The notes under the pieces are model-generated. The model searched no databases. It saw nothing but the letters and a program-made list of their open reading frames with translations, and had not been told where the DNA came from. A DNA stretch of 60,610 nt from an uncultured Bacteroidales bacterium (lineage in GTDB: Bacteria; Bacteroidota; Bacteroidia; Bacteroidales; UBA932). Position numbers and translations under genes: made by a program. Positions 9,413-18,871 of the stretch are shown piece after piece (position 1 is the stretch's first letter; every line of letters starts with the position of its first letter). Location of the stretch: the NCBI GenBank assembly GCA_946625485.1, contig CAMOTB010000002.1:1-60610 (forward strand), in the 5' to 3' direction.

Positions 9413-11263
9413 ATGAAAAAGATACTTTCTCTCATTGCATTGGGCGCCGCGTTCGCTTTCGCCGTCTCCTGCGACCTGTCCGAGTACGATCCGAACTCCC
9501 CGGAATTGTCCGAGGTCTTCAGCAGCGAAACGAAACTGCAGTACGTCCTGAACGACTTTTATGACGCATTCCCGTCCGTAACCGGAGCCTACAGCTCCGA
9601 GGCCGGCAAAGTGGACTATTTCCCCAAGAACGCCCAGGCCGCCCGTTATATCAAAGGGTATGACGCCTCCGCTACAGACTCGTGGGGCAGTTGGGACAAG
9701 GTCCGCCGTCTCAACTACCTGATCAACATGCTTCACGCCCCTGAATGCACGGTTTCCGCCGCCGCCAAGGAGAACTTCGAGGCTCAGGCCCGCTTGTTCC
9801 GCGCCTATTCCTACTTCGGGATGGTTAAAGATTACGGCGACGTGCCGTGGTTCGACCGCGTCATCGGCCTGGATGAACCCGCGTATGAGTACAAGGAGCG
9901 CGACAGCCGCGACGAAGTGGTCAAGCACATCCTCGAAGATCTGGATTACGCGATCGACCATATCACGGCAACCAGCCCCGATGCGACCTGCGTCACCAAG
10001 GAGGTTGCCCAGTTCATCAAGATGCGTGTCTGCCTGTACGAGGCTTCCTTCCGCAAATACAACAACGTGACGGCCTCCGTCACCGGCAAGGCTTTCAGCA
10101 ACTACACCGTGAACGCCCTCTACGCCCTTGCGGCAGAAACCGCCAAGGCACTCATGGACAGCGGCAAGTACTCCCTGGTCTCCGATTATCGGAAACTCTT
10201 CACGGAGCAGAACCTGCAGCTGGACGAAGTGATCCTGGGCGCCCAGACCTCCGCGACGGTGAAGGGCAGCCAGAACAATTATTTCGCCTACACCGCCAGC
10301 ACCGATCCCAAGACGCTGACCCGCTCCTTCGTCAACACTTATCTGATGAAGAACGGCTCCGCCTATACGGAAAAGGATGGGTATGCGTCGGAAGGCTGGG
10401 CCGCCGAAATGGCGGACCGCGACCCCCGTCTGGCAAAGATCGTCCGGACTCCCGGCTACAAGTATGACGGACTGGCTGTCGTGCCTGATTTCAAGTGCGC
10501 TCCCCTGGGCTACCAGGTCATCAAGTTCTGCATGTACCAGCCTGCCGACAAATCCACGAGCGATCCCGACGAGCGGGAGAAGTGCAACACCAACAGCACG
10601 CCGATTTTCCGTTATGCCGAAGTGCTGCTCGCATATGCGGAAGCGAAGGCCGAACTGGGTGAGATGACCGATGATATCTGGGCAGCGACGGTCGGTGCCA
10701 TCCGCAAGAGAGCCGGCATCACCGGCGGCACCGCATCCACCGGCACCCTGACCGCGAAGCCCTCCGGTCCGGTCGACCCGTATCTGAAGGCCAATCTCTA
10801 TAAGAACGTGGACGATCCCGTCATCATGGAAATCCGTCGCGAGCGCGGCTGCGAACTGGTCCTGGAAGGCCAGCGCCACGACGACATCTATCGCTGGGGC
10901 TGCGGCGACCTGATGAAAGACCTGCCTTGGAACGGTATCATTATCGATGCCCTCGACACGGCCCTCGATCTGGACGGCGATGGCCACAACGATGTGTACT
11001 TCTGCAAGAAACTCCCCAAGACGCTGGAGGCCGGCGTGAGTTACATCATCGTCAATGACGGCAAGAACACCTTCCTGACGGCGACCAAGGTCGGATCCAA
11101 GCAGCAACTCGGTTTCGTCCCCGGTAAAGAGGTCAAGAACGTGGACAAGACTTCTCAGGAGCGTTATTGGGAGCCTAAGTTCCTCTATGACGCCATCCCC
11201 TATGTCACGGTCCAGGAGTATAAGGCGAAGGGATACACCATCACCCAGAACCCCGGGTATTGA
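9413..11263 (+). CDS. RagB/SusD family nutrient-uptake outer membrane lipoprotein
   Basis: Lipoprotein signal (LGAAFAFAVSCDLSEYDPN), SusD-type architecture, directly downstream of SusC. Confidence 0.92.
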   Translation: MKKILSLIALGAAFAFAVSCDLSEYDPNSPELSEVFSSETKLQYVLNDFYDAFPSVTGAYSSEAGKVDYFPKNAQAARYIKGYDASATDSWGSWDKVRRLNYLINMLHAPECTVSAAAKENFEAQARLFRAYSYFGMVKDYGDVPWFDRVIGLDEPAYEYKERDSRDEVVKHILEDLDYAIDHITATSPDATCVTKEVAQFIKMRVCLYEASFRKYNNVTASVTGKAFSNYTVNALYALAAETAKALMDSGKYSLVSDYRKLFTEQNLQLDEVILGAQTSATVKGSQNNYFAYTASTDPKTLTRSFVNTYLMKNGSAYTEKDGYASEGWAAEMADRDPRLAKIVRTPGYKYDGLAVVPDFKCAPLGYQVIKFCMYQPADKSTSDPDEREKCNTNSTPIFRYAEVLLAYAEAKAELGEMTDDIWAATVGAIRKRAGITGGTASTGTLTAKPSGPVDPYLKANLYKNVDDPVIMEIRRERGCELVLEGQRHDDIYRWGCGDLMKDLPWNGIIIDALDTALDLDGDGHNDVYFCKKLPKTLEAGVSYIIVNDGKNTFLTATKVGSKQQLGFVPGKEVKNVDKTSQERYWEPKFLYDAIPYVTVQEYKAKGYTITQNPGY

Positions 11264-11281
11264 TCTTTAACCTATCAGAAT

Positions 11282-11320
11282 AAAAAAGACCGGCAGGACG
11301 GATACCTGCCGGTCTTTTTT
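11282..11320 (+). terminator. Rho-independent terminator
   Basis: AAAAAAGACCGGCAGG-ACGGATA-CCTGCCGGTCTTTTTT: perfect 16-bp inverted repeat ending in a T tract, 18 nt after the SusD stop. Confidence 0.9.
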
Positions 11321-11371
11321 ATGTGATAAGCCCTTATTGACGCTCAAAAGAGATGCATTGGGGTGAGAAAC

Positions 11372-12397
11372 TTAGTCCTGGCCGGAGAGCCGTAGGATCT
11401 CTTCCTTTGTAAGAAGGGTGATCTCAGAAATGGAGGCAATATCCATTCCCTTTGCAAGCATTCTGCGGGTAACTTCCATCAAACTTTCGACCCGTCCTTC
11501 AGCTCGTCCTTCAGCTCGTCCTTCAGCCCGTCCTTCAGCCCGTCCTTCAGCCCGTCCTTCAGCTCGTCCTTCGGCCCTTCCTTCGGCTCGTCCTTCAGCA
11601 AGGCCCTTCTCGCGTCCCTCGGCAAGTCCTTTCTCTGTGGCGTTTTTCTCAGTGTAATAACGCCAGGAGAGATCGTCGTGCAGCCGTTTATACTCGGCAA
11701 GGATGATGGATTGATCTTGTTCGCTCATGGCAGCGAATTTACTCAAACTGAATATCTTTTCCAAGTAGCTTCCCTTGTATTCCGAAGGCATTTCTCTCAT
11801 ATGGCCGATATTTTTGATCGTATAAAAGATCCAGTTAACCGTTTCTTTAACTTCGGGAAGGTTTTTTGTCAGTTTCGGAAGCTCAACGGTCAGGTAATGG
11901 ATACTGTCTGAAAACTCTACACCGTTATATTTAATGCTTTGGATGGTATAGTGGTTGATCAGGTCTTCGTTGGGTGGGATGCCAGGGATCAGGAAGTCTG
12001 TGATAGCCACCATGTAAAGGGGTGTCAATTGATAAGTGTTGTCGCCTTTGCGGAGCCCGTTGATGATGGGGAATGATGAGTAAAATATCATCCGGTCCCG
12101 GAAGTCCTCTTGTCCTTTGATCTGCATCTCAATGATGAAAGTTTCGTTGTGGTCCGTATGGCATTTTACATCCACGGCCGTTTTCCGGGCGTCTGGCCTC
12201 AGCCCAACTTGCTCTTGTGATACAAGAGATACAGAATCGATTTGTTTGTCTGGTAGGAGAGCTTGTACCAGGTGAAGAAGCAGGTCTTCGTTGCCAGGAG
12301 TTCCAAAAACCAATTTGAAAGCATAATCAATCCGGAGATCGACATAAACGATCTCTCTCATCTCTTCAGGAAGTGTGTCGCTTAAAGATTGTGTCAT
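11372..12397 (-). CDS. Rpn family recombination-promoting nuclease / PD-(D/E)XK nuclease family transposase
   Basis: LRIDYAFKLVFGTPGNEDLLLHLVQALL, DVKCHTDHNETFIIEMQIKGQEDFRDRMIFYSS typical of Rpn/PDDEXK_2 proteins; C-terminal (AEGR)n tract. Confidence 0.9.
   Translation of the reverse strand: MTQSLSDTLPEEMREIVYVDLRIDYAFKLVFGTPGNEDLLLHLVQALLPDKQIDSVSLVSQEQVGLRPDARKTAVDVKCHTDHNETFIIEMQIKGQEDFRDRMIFYSSFPIINGLRKGDNTYQLTPLYMVAITDFLIPGIPPNEDLINHYTIQSIKYNGVEFSDSIHYLTVELPKLTKNLPEVKETVNWIFYTIKNIGHMREMPSEYKGSYLEKIFSLSKFAAMSEQDQSIILAEYKRLHDDLSWRYYTEKNATEKGLAEGREKGLAEGRAEGRAEGRAEGRAEGRAEGRAEGRAEGRAEGRVESLMEVTRRMLAKGMDIASISEITLLTKEEILRLSGQD
11493..11600 (-). repeat. 12-bp tandem repeat, 9 units (CGTCCTTCAGCY on plus strand), encoding AEGR tetrapeptides
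   Basis: Direct reading: nine consecutive 12-mers with a few substitutions (CGTCCTTCGGCC, CTTCCTTCGGCT, CGTCCTTCAGCA). Confidence 0.95.
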
Positions 12398-12535
12398 AGT
12401 CTAAAGTGTTCGGGTTTTGTTGCGAAACTACGACAAAACAACCATCCGGGCAACAGGGGATTGTCAGATTTTTATGTTTCTTATCAAGATTATTCCTTTT
12501 TTTCGAGGCCTCTTTGATAATGGGGGAGAGTTTCT

Positions 12536-12543
12536 TATCTTTG
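12536..12543 (+). promoter_or_regulatory. -7 box TATCTTTG upstream of the EEP-family lipoprotein gene
   Basis: Exact TAnnTTTG, 36 bp before the ATG at 12579. Confidence 0.55.
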
Positions 12544-12547
12544 GCGA

Positions 12548-12563
12548 AGTCAATCGATTTAGT
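12548..12563 (+). promoter_or_regulatory. putative LacI-type operator AGTCAATCGATTTAGT
   Basis: Matches the palindrome AGTnAATCGATTnACT found at three other promoters in the window; 4 bp downstream of the -7 box. Confidence 0.6.
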
Positions 12564-12578
12564 AAGCCTCTGCTCCTT

Positions 12579-13469
12579 ATGAGAAGTCTGTTTTCCCGGA
12601 TAATTCCGCTCGGACTCGCCCTTTTCTTCCTGACGGGGTGTGTCGATTTATATACTGTCACGCTGCTGGATAATCCGCCGTCCTATGCGGATGCAAAACC
12701 GCATAGCCGCAAGACGACCGAAACCGTGGAACTGACGCTCGTCTCGTACAATGTCGCCGCCCTCAGCCACGGCGGAGACCGTACGGATGGGATTGTCGCT
12801 TTCCTGAAAGAGGTGGGGGCGGACCTGGTCGGCCTGAATGAACTGGACAGCTGCAATGCGCGCCACAATGTCTTCCAGCTGGAAGTCCTCGCGGACCGCA
12901 TGGGAGGATGGGGCTGTCATTTTGCCTCCGCTTTCCCATTCGCCGGCGGAGGCTATGGCAACGGCGTGATGTCCTGCAAACCCTTGCTCCGGACTTGGAC
13001 GGTGGCGCTGGAGCGGGGGAGCGGGCATGAGCCGCGCAGCATTTCGGTCCTGGAGACGGAGGATGTGGTTTTCGCTTCCACGCATCTGGATTTCGGCCCT
13101 CCCGGAGAACCTTCCTATGAGCAGGCTGTTGCTTTGAATGCCTGGTTCAAGGAACATTTCGCCGGTTACGGCAAACCCGTGATTCTGTGCGGGGACTTCA
13201 ATACCGATCCGGGGACGGCGACGCAGGACGAGATGCAGCGCTGCTGGGTCCGCCTCTCCGAGCCGGTTTTGACCTGGCCGACGGTGGAGCCGACGATGTG
13301 CCTGGACTATGTCTATTATTTGAAAACTGCCGTCCCGGTGGAAGCGACCGAGACGGCCCGTCCGCAAGGCAGTTTCGACCTGGATGCCTTGTCGGACCAT
13401 TATCCGGTCCGGGTCAGGATCCGTTTCGACCGGAAGCGGGCGCTGAAGATGCCGCCTTCATCCCTGTAA
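12579..13469 (+). CDS. endonuclease/exonuclease/phosphatase (EEP) superfamily lipoprotein
   Basis: Lipobox FLTGC; EEP motifs VSYNVAAL, VGLNELDS, STHLDF, ILCGDFNTDPG, LSDHYPV. ORF opens at 12417, but 12579 follows the promoter and begins the signal peptide. Confidence 0.85.
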   Translation: MRSLFSRIIPLGLALFFLTGCVDLYTVTLLDNPPSYADAKPHSRKTTETVELTLVSYNVAALSHGGDRTDGIVAFLKEVGADLVGLNELDSCNARHNVFQLEVLADRMGGWGCHFASAFPFAGGGYGNGVMSCKPLLRTWTVALERGSGHEPRSISVLETEDVVFASTHLDFGPPGEPSYEQAVALNAWFKEHFAGYGKPVILCGDFNTDPGTATQDEMQRCWVRLSEPVLTWPTVEPTMCLDYVYYLKTAVPVEATETARPQGSFDLDALSDHYPVRVRIRFDRKRALKMPPSSL

Positions 13470-13506
13470 ATTTAGGATCTGCAATGATTTAATAACGAAA
13501 CAGAAC

Positions 13507-14487
13507 ATGATTTCCATGCAAGACATCGCCGACCGCCTCGGCGTTTCGCGCAGCACCGTTTCCCTGGTGTTGAGCGGCAAGGCGGGCAGCCGGGTGAGTG
13601 AAGATGTCAAGAAGAAAGTGTTTGAAACCGCTCGCGAACTCAACTATCATGTCAACGAAGTGGCCCGGAGCCTTCGCACCGGTTCTTCCCGTCTGATCAG
13701 CGTGATCGTCACCGATATCTCCAACGAGTTTTTCGGTCGCCTGACGCTCCACATCCAGGAAGCGGCCAAGCAGGCCGGCTATCTGGTCCTGACGATCAAC
13801 ACCAACGAAGATCCCCGCGAATTCGAGGAAATGGTCCGTGTACTGCTTTCCAAGAAGGTTGACGGGATCATCGCCGTACCGCCCCCGGGCGGGGAGGAAA
13901 CCGTGGAAACCATCCGGTCGATGGGGGTTCCGGTCGTGACGGTGGACCGTCCCGCAAAAGATACCGATTTTGTCGGGATCGACAATTATGCCGCCTCCCG
14001 CGCAGCCATTGAGTCGATGATCAAGGATGGCTTCCGCAGCATATCCCTGGTTGCGCTGGACCTGGACATCGCACCGCTCAACCAGCGTCGGGATGCGTAT
14101 GTTGATACGATGAAGGCACACGGCTTGGACGAGTATGTGGACATCCGCCTGATCCCCTTCGGAAAAGAGGCAGAAACGGACTTCATCGAGACTTTGAGCG
14201 GGCTTCGCACCGTGGATGCCGTGTACTTTACCTCGCGCCGCGCCTTTACCCAGACGATGGCCCACGTCGTATGGGTCGGGATGTCCATTCCCGACAGCCA
14301 GTGCCTGTTTTGCTTCGACGATATCCGGCCTTACCTCAACGCCTTGTCCGATGTACGCTTCGTCGAGCAGCCGGTAAAAGAGATCGGCCGCAAGTCTTTC
14401 GAGCTCCTCCAAGCTCAGATGCAGGGCGCCCAGGGCACCGGAAACTATTTGTACCCCACCCAAATCATCACCAAACGTAAATCCTGA
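13507..14487 (+). CDS. LacI family transcriptional regulator
   Basis: HTH MISMQDIADRLGVSRSTVSLVLSGKAGSRVS; effector domain with VDGIIAVPPPGGEE and SMGVPVVTVDRP. Confidence 0.93.
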   Translation: MISMQDIADRLGVSRSTVSLVLSGKAGSRVSEDVKKKVFETARELNYHVNEVARSLRTGSSRLISVIVTDISNEFFGRLTLHIQEAAKQAGYLVLTINTNEDPREFEEMVRVLLSKKVDGIIAVPPPGGEETVETIRSMGVPVVTVDRPAKDTDFVGIDNYAASRAAIESMIKDGFRSISLVALDLDIAPLNQRRDAYVDTMKAHGLDEYVDIRLIPFGKEAETDFIETLSGLRTVDAVYFTSRRAFTQTMAHVVWVGMSIPDSQCLFCFDDIRPYLNALSDVRFVEQPVKEIGRKSFELLQAQMQGAQGTGNYLYPTQIITKRKS

Positions 14488-14489
14488 CT

Positions 14490-16676
14490 ATGAAACAGTT
14501 CCTTTGTTGGGCGGCAGCCCTGACCCTGCTCGTGACAGGGTGCAAGTCGCATGATATCCTTTCCGAAGTCGATCCGACGATCGGTGGCGTAGGCGTCCTG
14601 CTGCAGCCCACCCGACCGACGGTGCAGATCCCGAACCAGATGGTGCGATGGACACCGCTGCGTGCCGACCTGCTGGATGACCAGGTGGCGGATTATCCCC
14701 TGACCTGGGCCTCCCACCGCCAGCAGTTCCTGTTCGGCTTTTTGCCGCTCGTGCAGGGAAGTTGGGAGGGTGCCTGGTGGGCTGCACGCCAGGTCTATGA
14801 CCAGGAGAAGAATACGCCCTACAGCTACAGCGCCCGACTGGAAGGGTGTCGGATCCGTTTCACGCCCACAGCCAGATGCGGTATCGCGGAAGTGGTTTTC
14901 GATGACAAGGAGGGCGCCCTGTTGCGGTTCAAGCATCTGAACGGTCAGGGAACCTTCGCGCTCGATGGCGACCGTGTCCTGGTCGGGCACGAGCATTTTG
15001 CCGGGATGGATGCCTATGCCTGTATCGAATTCGACAGTCCGGTCCAGGTCGTCGAGGCGACGCCGGAAGGCGGGTGCATCCTGCTCAGCACTTCTGCACA
15101 GCAGGTCAGGATGCGCTACGGGCTTTCATACATTGACGCAGGACAGGCGCGCGCCAACCTGGAGAAGGAGATCCCCGGCTGGGACTTCGACGCCGTCTGC
15201 AAGCAGGCGGAGCAGGCCTGGCTGGCCGCTCTCGGCAAGATCGAGATCGAAGGCGGGACTGAGGACCAGCGGCGGCTGTTCTACACCTCCCTGTACCGCT
15301 GCTATGAGCGCATGATCGATATCAGCGAATACGGCCGCTATTACAGTGCCTTCGACCATCAGGTCCACGAGAGCGACCGTCCCTTCTATACGGATAACTG
15401 GGTGTGGGACACGCATGTCAGCCTCGAGCCCCTGCAGACCATTCTCAATCCGGAAATGGAGCAGGACAAGCTCAATTCCTACGTGGAGATGTACCGCCAG
15501 TGCGGCGACATCCCTTCCTTTGCCGTCATCTGGGGCGACTGGCCTGCGATGACCGGCAACTATGCCGCCGTCTGGATGGCCGACGCCCGGGCCAAGGGCC
15601 TGCAGTTCGACCTGGAGAAGGGATATGAGGGTGTCCGCCACAACGGGCTGGAAGAAACCCTGCTCCCTTGGAAAAACGGTCCCCGCTGCGTCCTGGATCA
15701 GTTCTACGATGCCCATGGCTGGTATCCGGCCCTGCATCCCGGTGAGGAGGAAACCGTGCCCGAAGTCTCGCTCCCTTGGGAGCGCCGGCAGGCGGTGTCC
15801 CTGTCCACCACCTTCTCCTACTGCGACTGGGCTTGCGCGCAGCTGGCCCGCGAATTGGGCAAGACGGACGACGAGCAGCTCTTCCTGCAGCGCGCCGCCT
15901 TTTACCGCAACGTCTATCGTCCCGACAAGGGCATGTTCTGGCCCAAGGACAAGGACGGAAATTGGATCGAGGGGGTGGACCCGCGCTACATGGACCGCGC
16001 CTATTTCACCGAAAACAATGCCTATACCTTCCAGTGGGACGTCAAGCATGACCTGGAGGGCCTTTTCGATCTGATGGGCGGCCGCGCCGAGGCCGAGAAG
16101 AAGCTCGATGCGCTGTTCCGTATTCCGCTGTCGATGGCCAAGTTCCAGTTCTTCACCATCCTGCCGGATGCCACCGGCATGGTGGGACAGTTTGCGATGG
16201 GCAATGAGCCGAGCTTCCATATCCCGTACATCTACAACTATCTGGGCAGCCCCTGGAAGACCCAGAAACGCATCCACCAGCTCATTGACCACCTCTTCGC
16301 CGATACGGTCTCCGGCATCCCCGGAGATGAGGACGGCGGCGGGATGAGCTCCTTCGTGGTCTTCTCGATGATGGGCTTCTTCCCGGTCACGCCGGGCATC
16401 CCCGTCTATGCAATCAGCTCTCCTTTCTTCGACAAGACGACGATCCGCCTGGACAATGGCAAGACCTTTACCGTCCAGGCCGAAGGCTATTCCCCGGACA
16501 ATAAGTACATCCAGTCCGCGCGCCTGAACGGCCGACCCCTGGACCGCTCCTGGTTTACCCATGAAGAGCTGACCGCCGGCGGTGTCCTGGAGCTTGTCAT
16601 GGGCCCCGAGCCCAACAAAAACTGGGGCAAGGAAAACCTGCCCCAGTCGAAGTTGGATTACGGTGTGCGTAAGTAA
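14490..16676 (+). CDS. GH92 family glycoside hydrolase (alpha-mannosidase-type lipoprotein)
   Basis: Lipobox LVTGC; GH92-like motifs DPTIGG, WDTHVSLEPLQ, GNEPSFHIPYIYNYLGSPWKTQ, GDEDGGGMSSFVVFSMMGFFPVTPG. Confidence 0.92.
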   Translation: MKQFLCWAAALTLLVTGCKSHDILSEVDPTIGGVGVLLQPTRPTVQIPNQMVRWTPLRADLLDDQVADYPLTWASHRQQFLFGFLPLVQGSWEGAWWAARQVYDQEKNTPYSYSARLEGCRIRFTPTARCGIAEVVFDDKEGALLRFKHLNGQGTFALDGDRVLVGHEHFAGMDAYACIEFDSPVQVVEATPEGGCILLSTSAQQVRMRYGLSYIDAGQARANLEKEIPGWDFDAVCKQAEQAWLAALGKIEIEGGTEDQRRLFYTSLYRCYERMIDISEYGRYYSAFDHQVHESDRPFYTDNWVWDTHVSLEPLQTILNPEMEQDKLNSYVEMYRQCGDIPSFAVIWGDWPAMTGNYAAVWMADARAKGLQFDLEKGYEGVRHNGLEETLLPWKNGPRCVLDQFYDAHGWYPALHPGEEETVPEVSLPWERRQAVSLSTTFSYCDWACAQLARELGKTDDEQLFLQRAAFYRNVYRPDKGMFWPKDKDGNWIEGVDPRYMDRAYFTENNAYTFQWDVKHDLEGLFDLMGGRAEAEKKLDALFRIPLSMAKFQFFTILPDATGMVGQFAMGNEPSFHIPYIYNYLGSPWKTQKRIHQLIDHLFADTVSGIPGDEDGGGMSSFVVFSMMGFFPVTPGIPVYAISSPFFDKTTIRLDNGKTFTVQAEGYSPDNKYIQSARLNGRPLDRSWFTHEELTAGGVLELVMGPEPNKNWGKENLPQSKLDYGVRK

Positions 16677-16683
16677 GTTAGCA

Positions 16684-18867
16684 TCACCACTTGATCTGCA
16701 CCTTGACTCCGTCCGGCGAATTGTCGAAGCGGACGAGGCTGGTCTTGCTCTCTGCGTCCCATCCGGTTTCGTCCACGCATTCCTTGCCGTCGATCAACAC
16801 GCTCTTGGGGCGTGAGGGGAGCAAGATGCGGGAGACGTTGACCGTCTCCATCGGGCTCTTGGCCACATAGGAGAAACTCCGTCCTTTCTTGACGATGTCA
16901 TAGGCGCGGCTGGCGGCAGCCAGGATCTTGGGCGCCTTGCCGGCGGCCTTGACATTGTAGAAGAAACCTTGTGTGCCGGGGAGGATGTCCTTTTCCTTAT
17001 AGACGGGCAGCTCCGGATCGTAGAGGTCGATCAGCAGGCCGGACATCCGGTAAGGCTCCTGGTTGACGCTCTCGTCCAGGACGGCCACCAGCTCGTAGGG
17101 GCCGCGGGTCAGGCGGAAGTTGTTCTTATATTCCACGATGCCGCCGTCGACGGCGTACATCTTCTCCACGGCTTCCATCAGCCTGGCGTCGGCATCCGGA
17201 GTCATGACAAACTCCTTGGGGTCCTGACGCAGGATGCAGACAGCGCCTTCCCCCACGGGATAGACGCCTTCCTCGGCACCGGCGGGGATGCCCATCAGGC
17301 CAAAGAGGTGGTCAGCAGGGGCGGCGAAGTGGTTGTCGCCCGTATTCCACCATTCCTGGACGCTCTGGAAGGGATCGGTATCACGGCTGCAGTAGAGGAT
17401 GCGGCCGCCTTTCTTGACCCATTCCACGAGATGCGTGTGTGCCTCGGGGTCCATCGGCTTCATGTTGGAGTAGGTCATCACGAGGACCTTGACATCCTTG
17501 AGGGCCTTTTCGTAACCGACGTTCTCGATGTGGGTGATCCCGACCGGGATGCCCCGCTTCAGGATAGGCATCGCCATTCCGTAGAAGTTGCTCAACTGCG
17601 GGTCTTCGTAACCGGCATGGGTGGGGAAGCGCTGGAACATCAGGGAGTTGCCCATCAGGACACTGATCCCCTGCGTCCCGGAGAGCTTGTTCTCGGACAA
17701 GGGCATGTCGTTGAGCGTGCCGATCATCACCTGCATCATCGTGGAGTAGTCCTTGGGGATGCGGATCCGCTCCTCGCTGTCCGCACTCTTGCGGTACAGG
17801 CCTTCGTAGATGCGCTCCGGCCAGGGCATGACCTCGTAGTCAGCGATGTCGGGATAGAGCAACTGGGCCGTGAACGTGGCGTGATAGTTCTTCTTGTAGT
17901 CGACCCAGTCACGCGGCCAGTCTTCGATCGGGTCGGTCAGGAACCAGACCCTTCGCCCGGTCGGTGCGGTCATCGACTCCATGCAGCCGTATTCCAGGTA
18001 GGCGGTCTCGAAGGTGCGCTCCTTGCGGACCCCGTTGAAATAATCGGGCTCACGGGAGGTGCCGGTCCAGACCTGCGCGATGTAGCCGTCGATGCCGGGC
18101 ATCGAAGCCAGGCTCGCCTCGGGGCTGACGATATGCCACTGGGAATAGTTCAGCAGGGAATGGGTCGGGACATAGCATTTCACGTCCAGCCCCTTGGACT
18201 TGCCATACTCCTTGGCGAAGGAGGATACCTCGTCCAGCGCGCGGTAGTAAAGGTGGTACTTCAGTTTGCTGGAGAGGTAAGTGGCTTCAGGCGACTCGTG
18301 CTGCGGGCGCCAGGGACTCTTGTAGTAATCTTCCCACTCCCGCTTGAAAGCTTCGCTGTAGCCGCCCCAGCACCAGAATTCGGGCTCCTCGAAATAGAGG
18401 GCCTCCACGCCGGCGTCGATGACGCGTTTGATCTGGGTCTCTTTGAAGTACTTGAGGTAGTTGAGGCTCGGGACGATGTAGGGGACCATGCGGCCGTGCC
18501 AGATGGTGTCACCGCTGACGCGGACTTGGCCTTCGTCCAGGTGCATCTTCCCGTCCCATTTGCCCGTGAAATAGTCCTGGTAGCTGCCCCAAGCGATGCC
18601 GGTCATGAAATCGACCCGGTAGCCCCGGTCCCGCCAGGATTGGATCCTCTCCTCGACGGCGGAGCGGGCCCGGCGGCTGCGGTCGGAGGGATTGCCTCCG
18701 ACACCGTAGACCATCACGGCATCAGCCCGGTTGTCGATCGTGGGCTTCCAGGGCTGCGAAGACTGAAAGGTCGTCTTCACGCGATTGACGTCTTCGGCAT
18801 TCTGGGACACCGAGCACGCGGCCAGGCATCCCAGAGCCAGAAGACATAGAGGAAGGACTCTTTTCAT
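16684..18867 (-). CDS. putative glycoside hydrolase lipoprotein (TIM-barrel-like, family unassigned)
   Basis: Lipobox LGCLAAC; acidic motif EALYFEEPEFWCWGGYSEAFKREWEDYY; C-terminal trimerisation-like domain (VLVMTYSNMKPMD...LVEWVKKGGRILYCS). Last gene of a SusCD operon. Confidence 0.6.
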   Translation of the reverse strand: MKRVLPLCLLALGCLAACSVSQNAEDVNRVKTTFQSSQPWKPTIDNRADAVMVYGVGGNPSDRSRRARSAVEERIQSWRDRGYRVDFMTGIAWGSYQDYFTGKWDGKMHLDEGQVRVSGDTIWHGRMVPYIVPSLNYLKYFKETQIKRVIDAGVEALYFEEPEFWCWGGYSEAFKREWEDYYKSPWRPQHESPEATYLSSKLKYHLYYRALDEVSSFAKEYGKSKGLDVKCYVPTHSLLNYSQWHIVSPEASLASMPGIDGYIAQVWTGTSREPDYFNGVRKERTFETAYLEYGCMESMTAPTGRRVWFLTDPIEDWPRDWVDYKKNYHATFTAQLLYPDIADYEVMPWPERIYEGLYRKSADSEERIRIPKDYSTMMQVMIGTLNDMPLSENKLSGTQGISVLMGNSLMFQRFPTHAGYEDPQLSNFYGMAMPILKRGIPVGITHIENVGYEKALKDVKVLVMTYSNMKPMDPEAHTHLVEWVKKGGRILYCSRDTDPFQSVQEWWNTGDNHFAAPADHLFGLMGIPAGAEEGVYPVGEGAVCILRQDPKEFVMTPDADARLMEAVEKMYAVDGGIVEYKNNFRLTRGPYELVAVLDESVNQEPYRMSGLLIDLYDPELPVYKEKDILPGTQGFFYNVKAAGKAPKILAAASRAYDIVKKGRSFSYVAKSPMETVNVSRILLPSRPKSVLIDGKECVDETGWDAESKTSLVRFDNSPDGVKVQIKW

Positions 18868-18871
18868 CGCC

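Noticed and set aside
9353-11107. 584-aa minus-strand ORF
   Set aside because: Antisense shadow of SusD.
11493-11600. CRISPR array or frameshifting phase-variable tract
   Set aside because: Units are contiguous 12-mers without spacers, and 12 is a multiple of 3, so slippage changes length rather than frame.
11418-11657. 79-aa plus-strand RPSA-repeat ORF and overlapping minus-strand KDEL/KDGL-repeat ORF (11479-11700)
   Set aside because: Alternative-frame readings of the 12-bp repeat; a 12-bp unit without stops keeps several frames open by itself.
12417-12578. 54-residue N-terminal extension of the EEP lipoprotein ORF
   Set aside because: It would be translated through the -7 box and operator; the signal peptide/lipobox begins at 12579.
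15126-16562. 478-aa minus-strand ORF
   Set aside because: Antisense shadow of GH92.
16969-18849. 626-aa plus-strand ORF
   Set aside because: Antisense shadow of the putative hydrolase gene.
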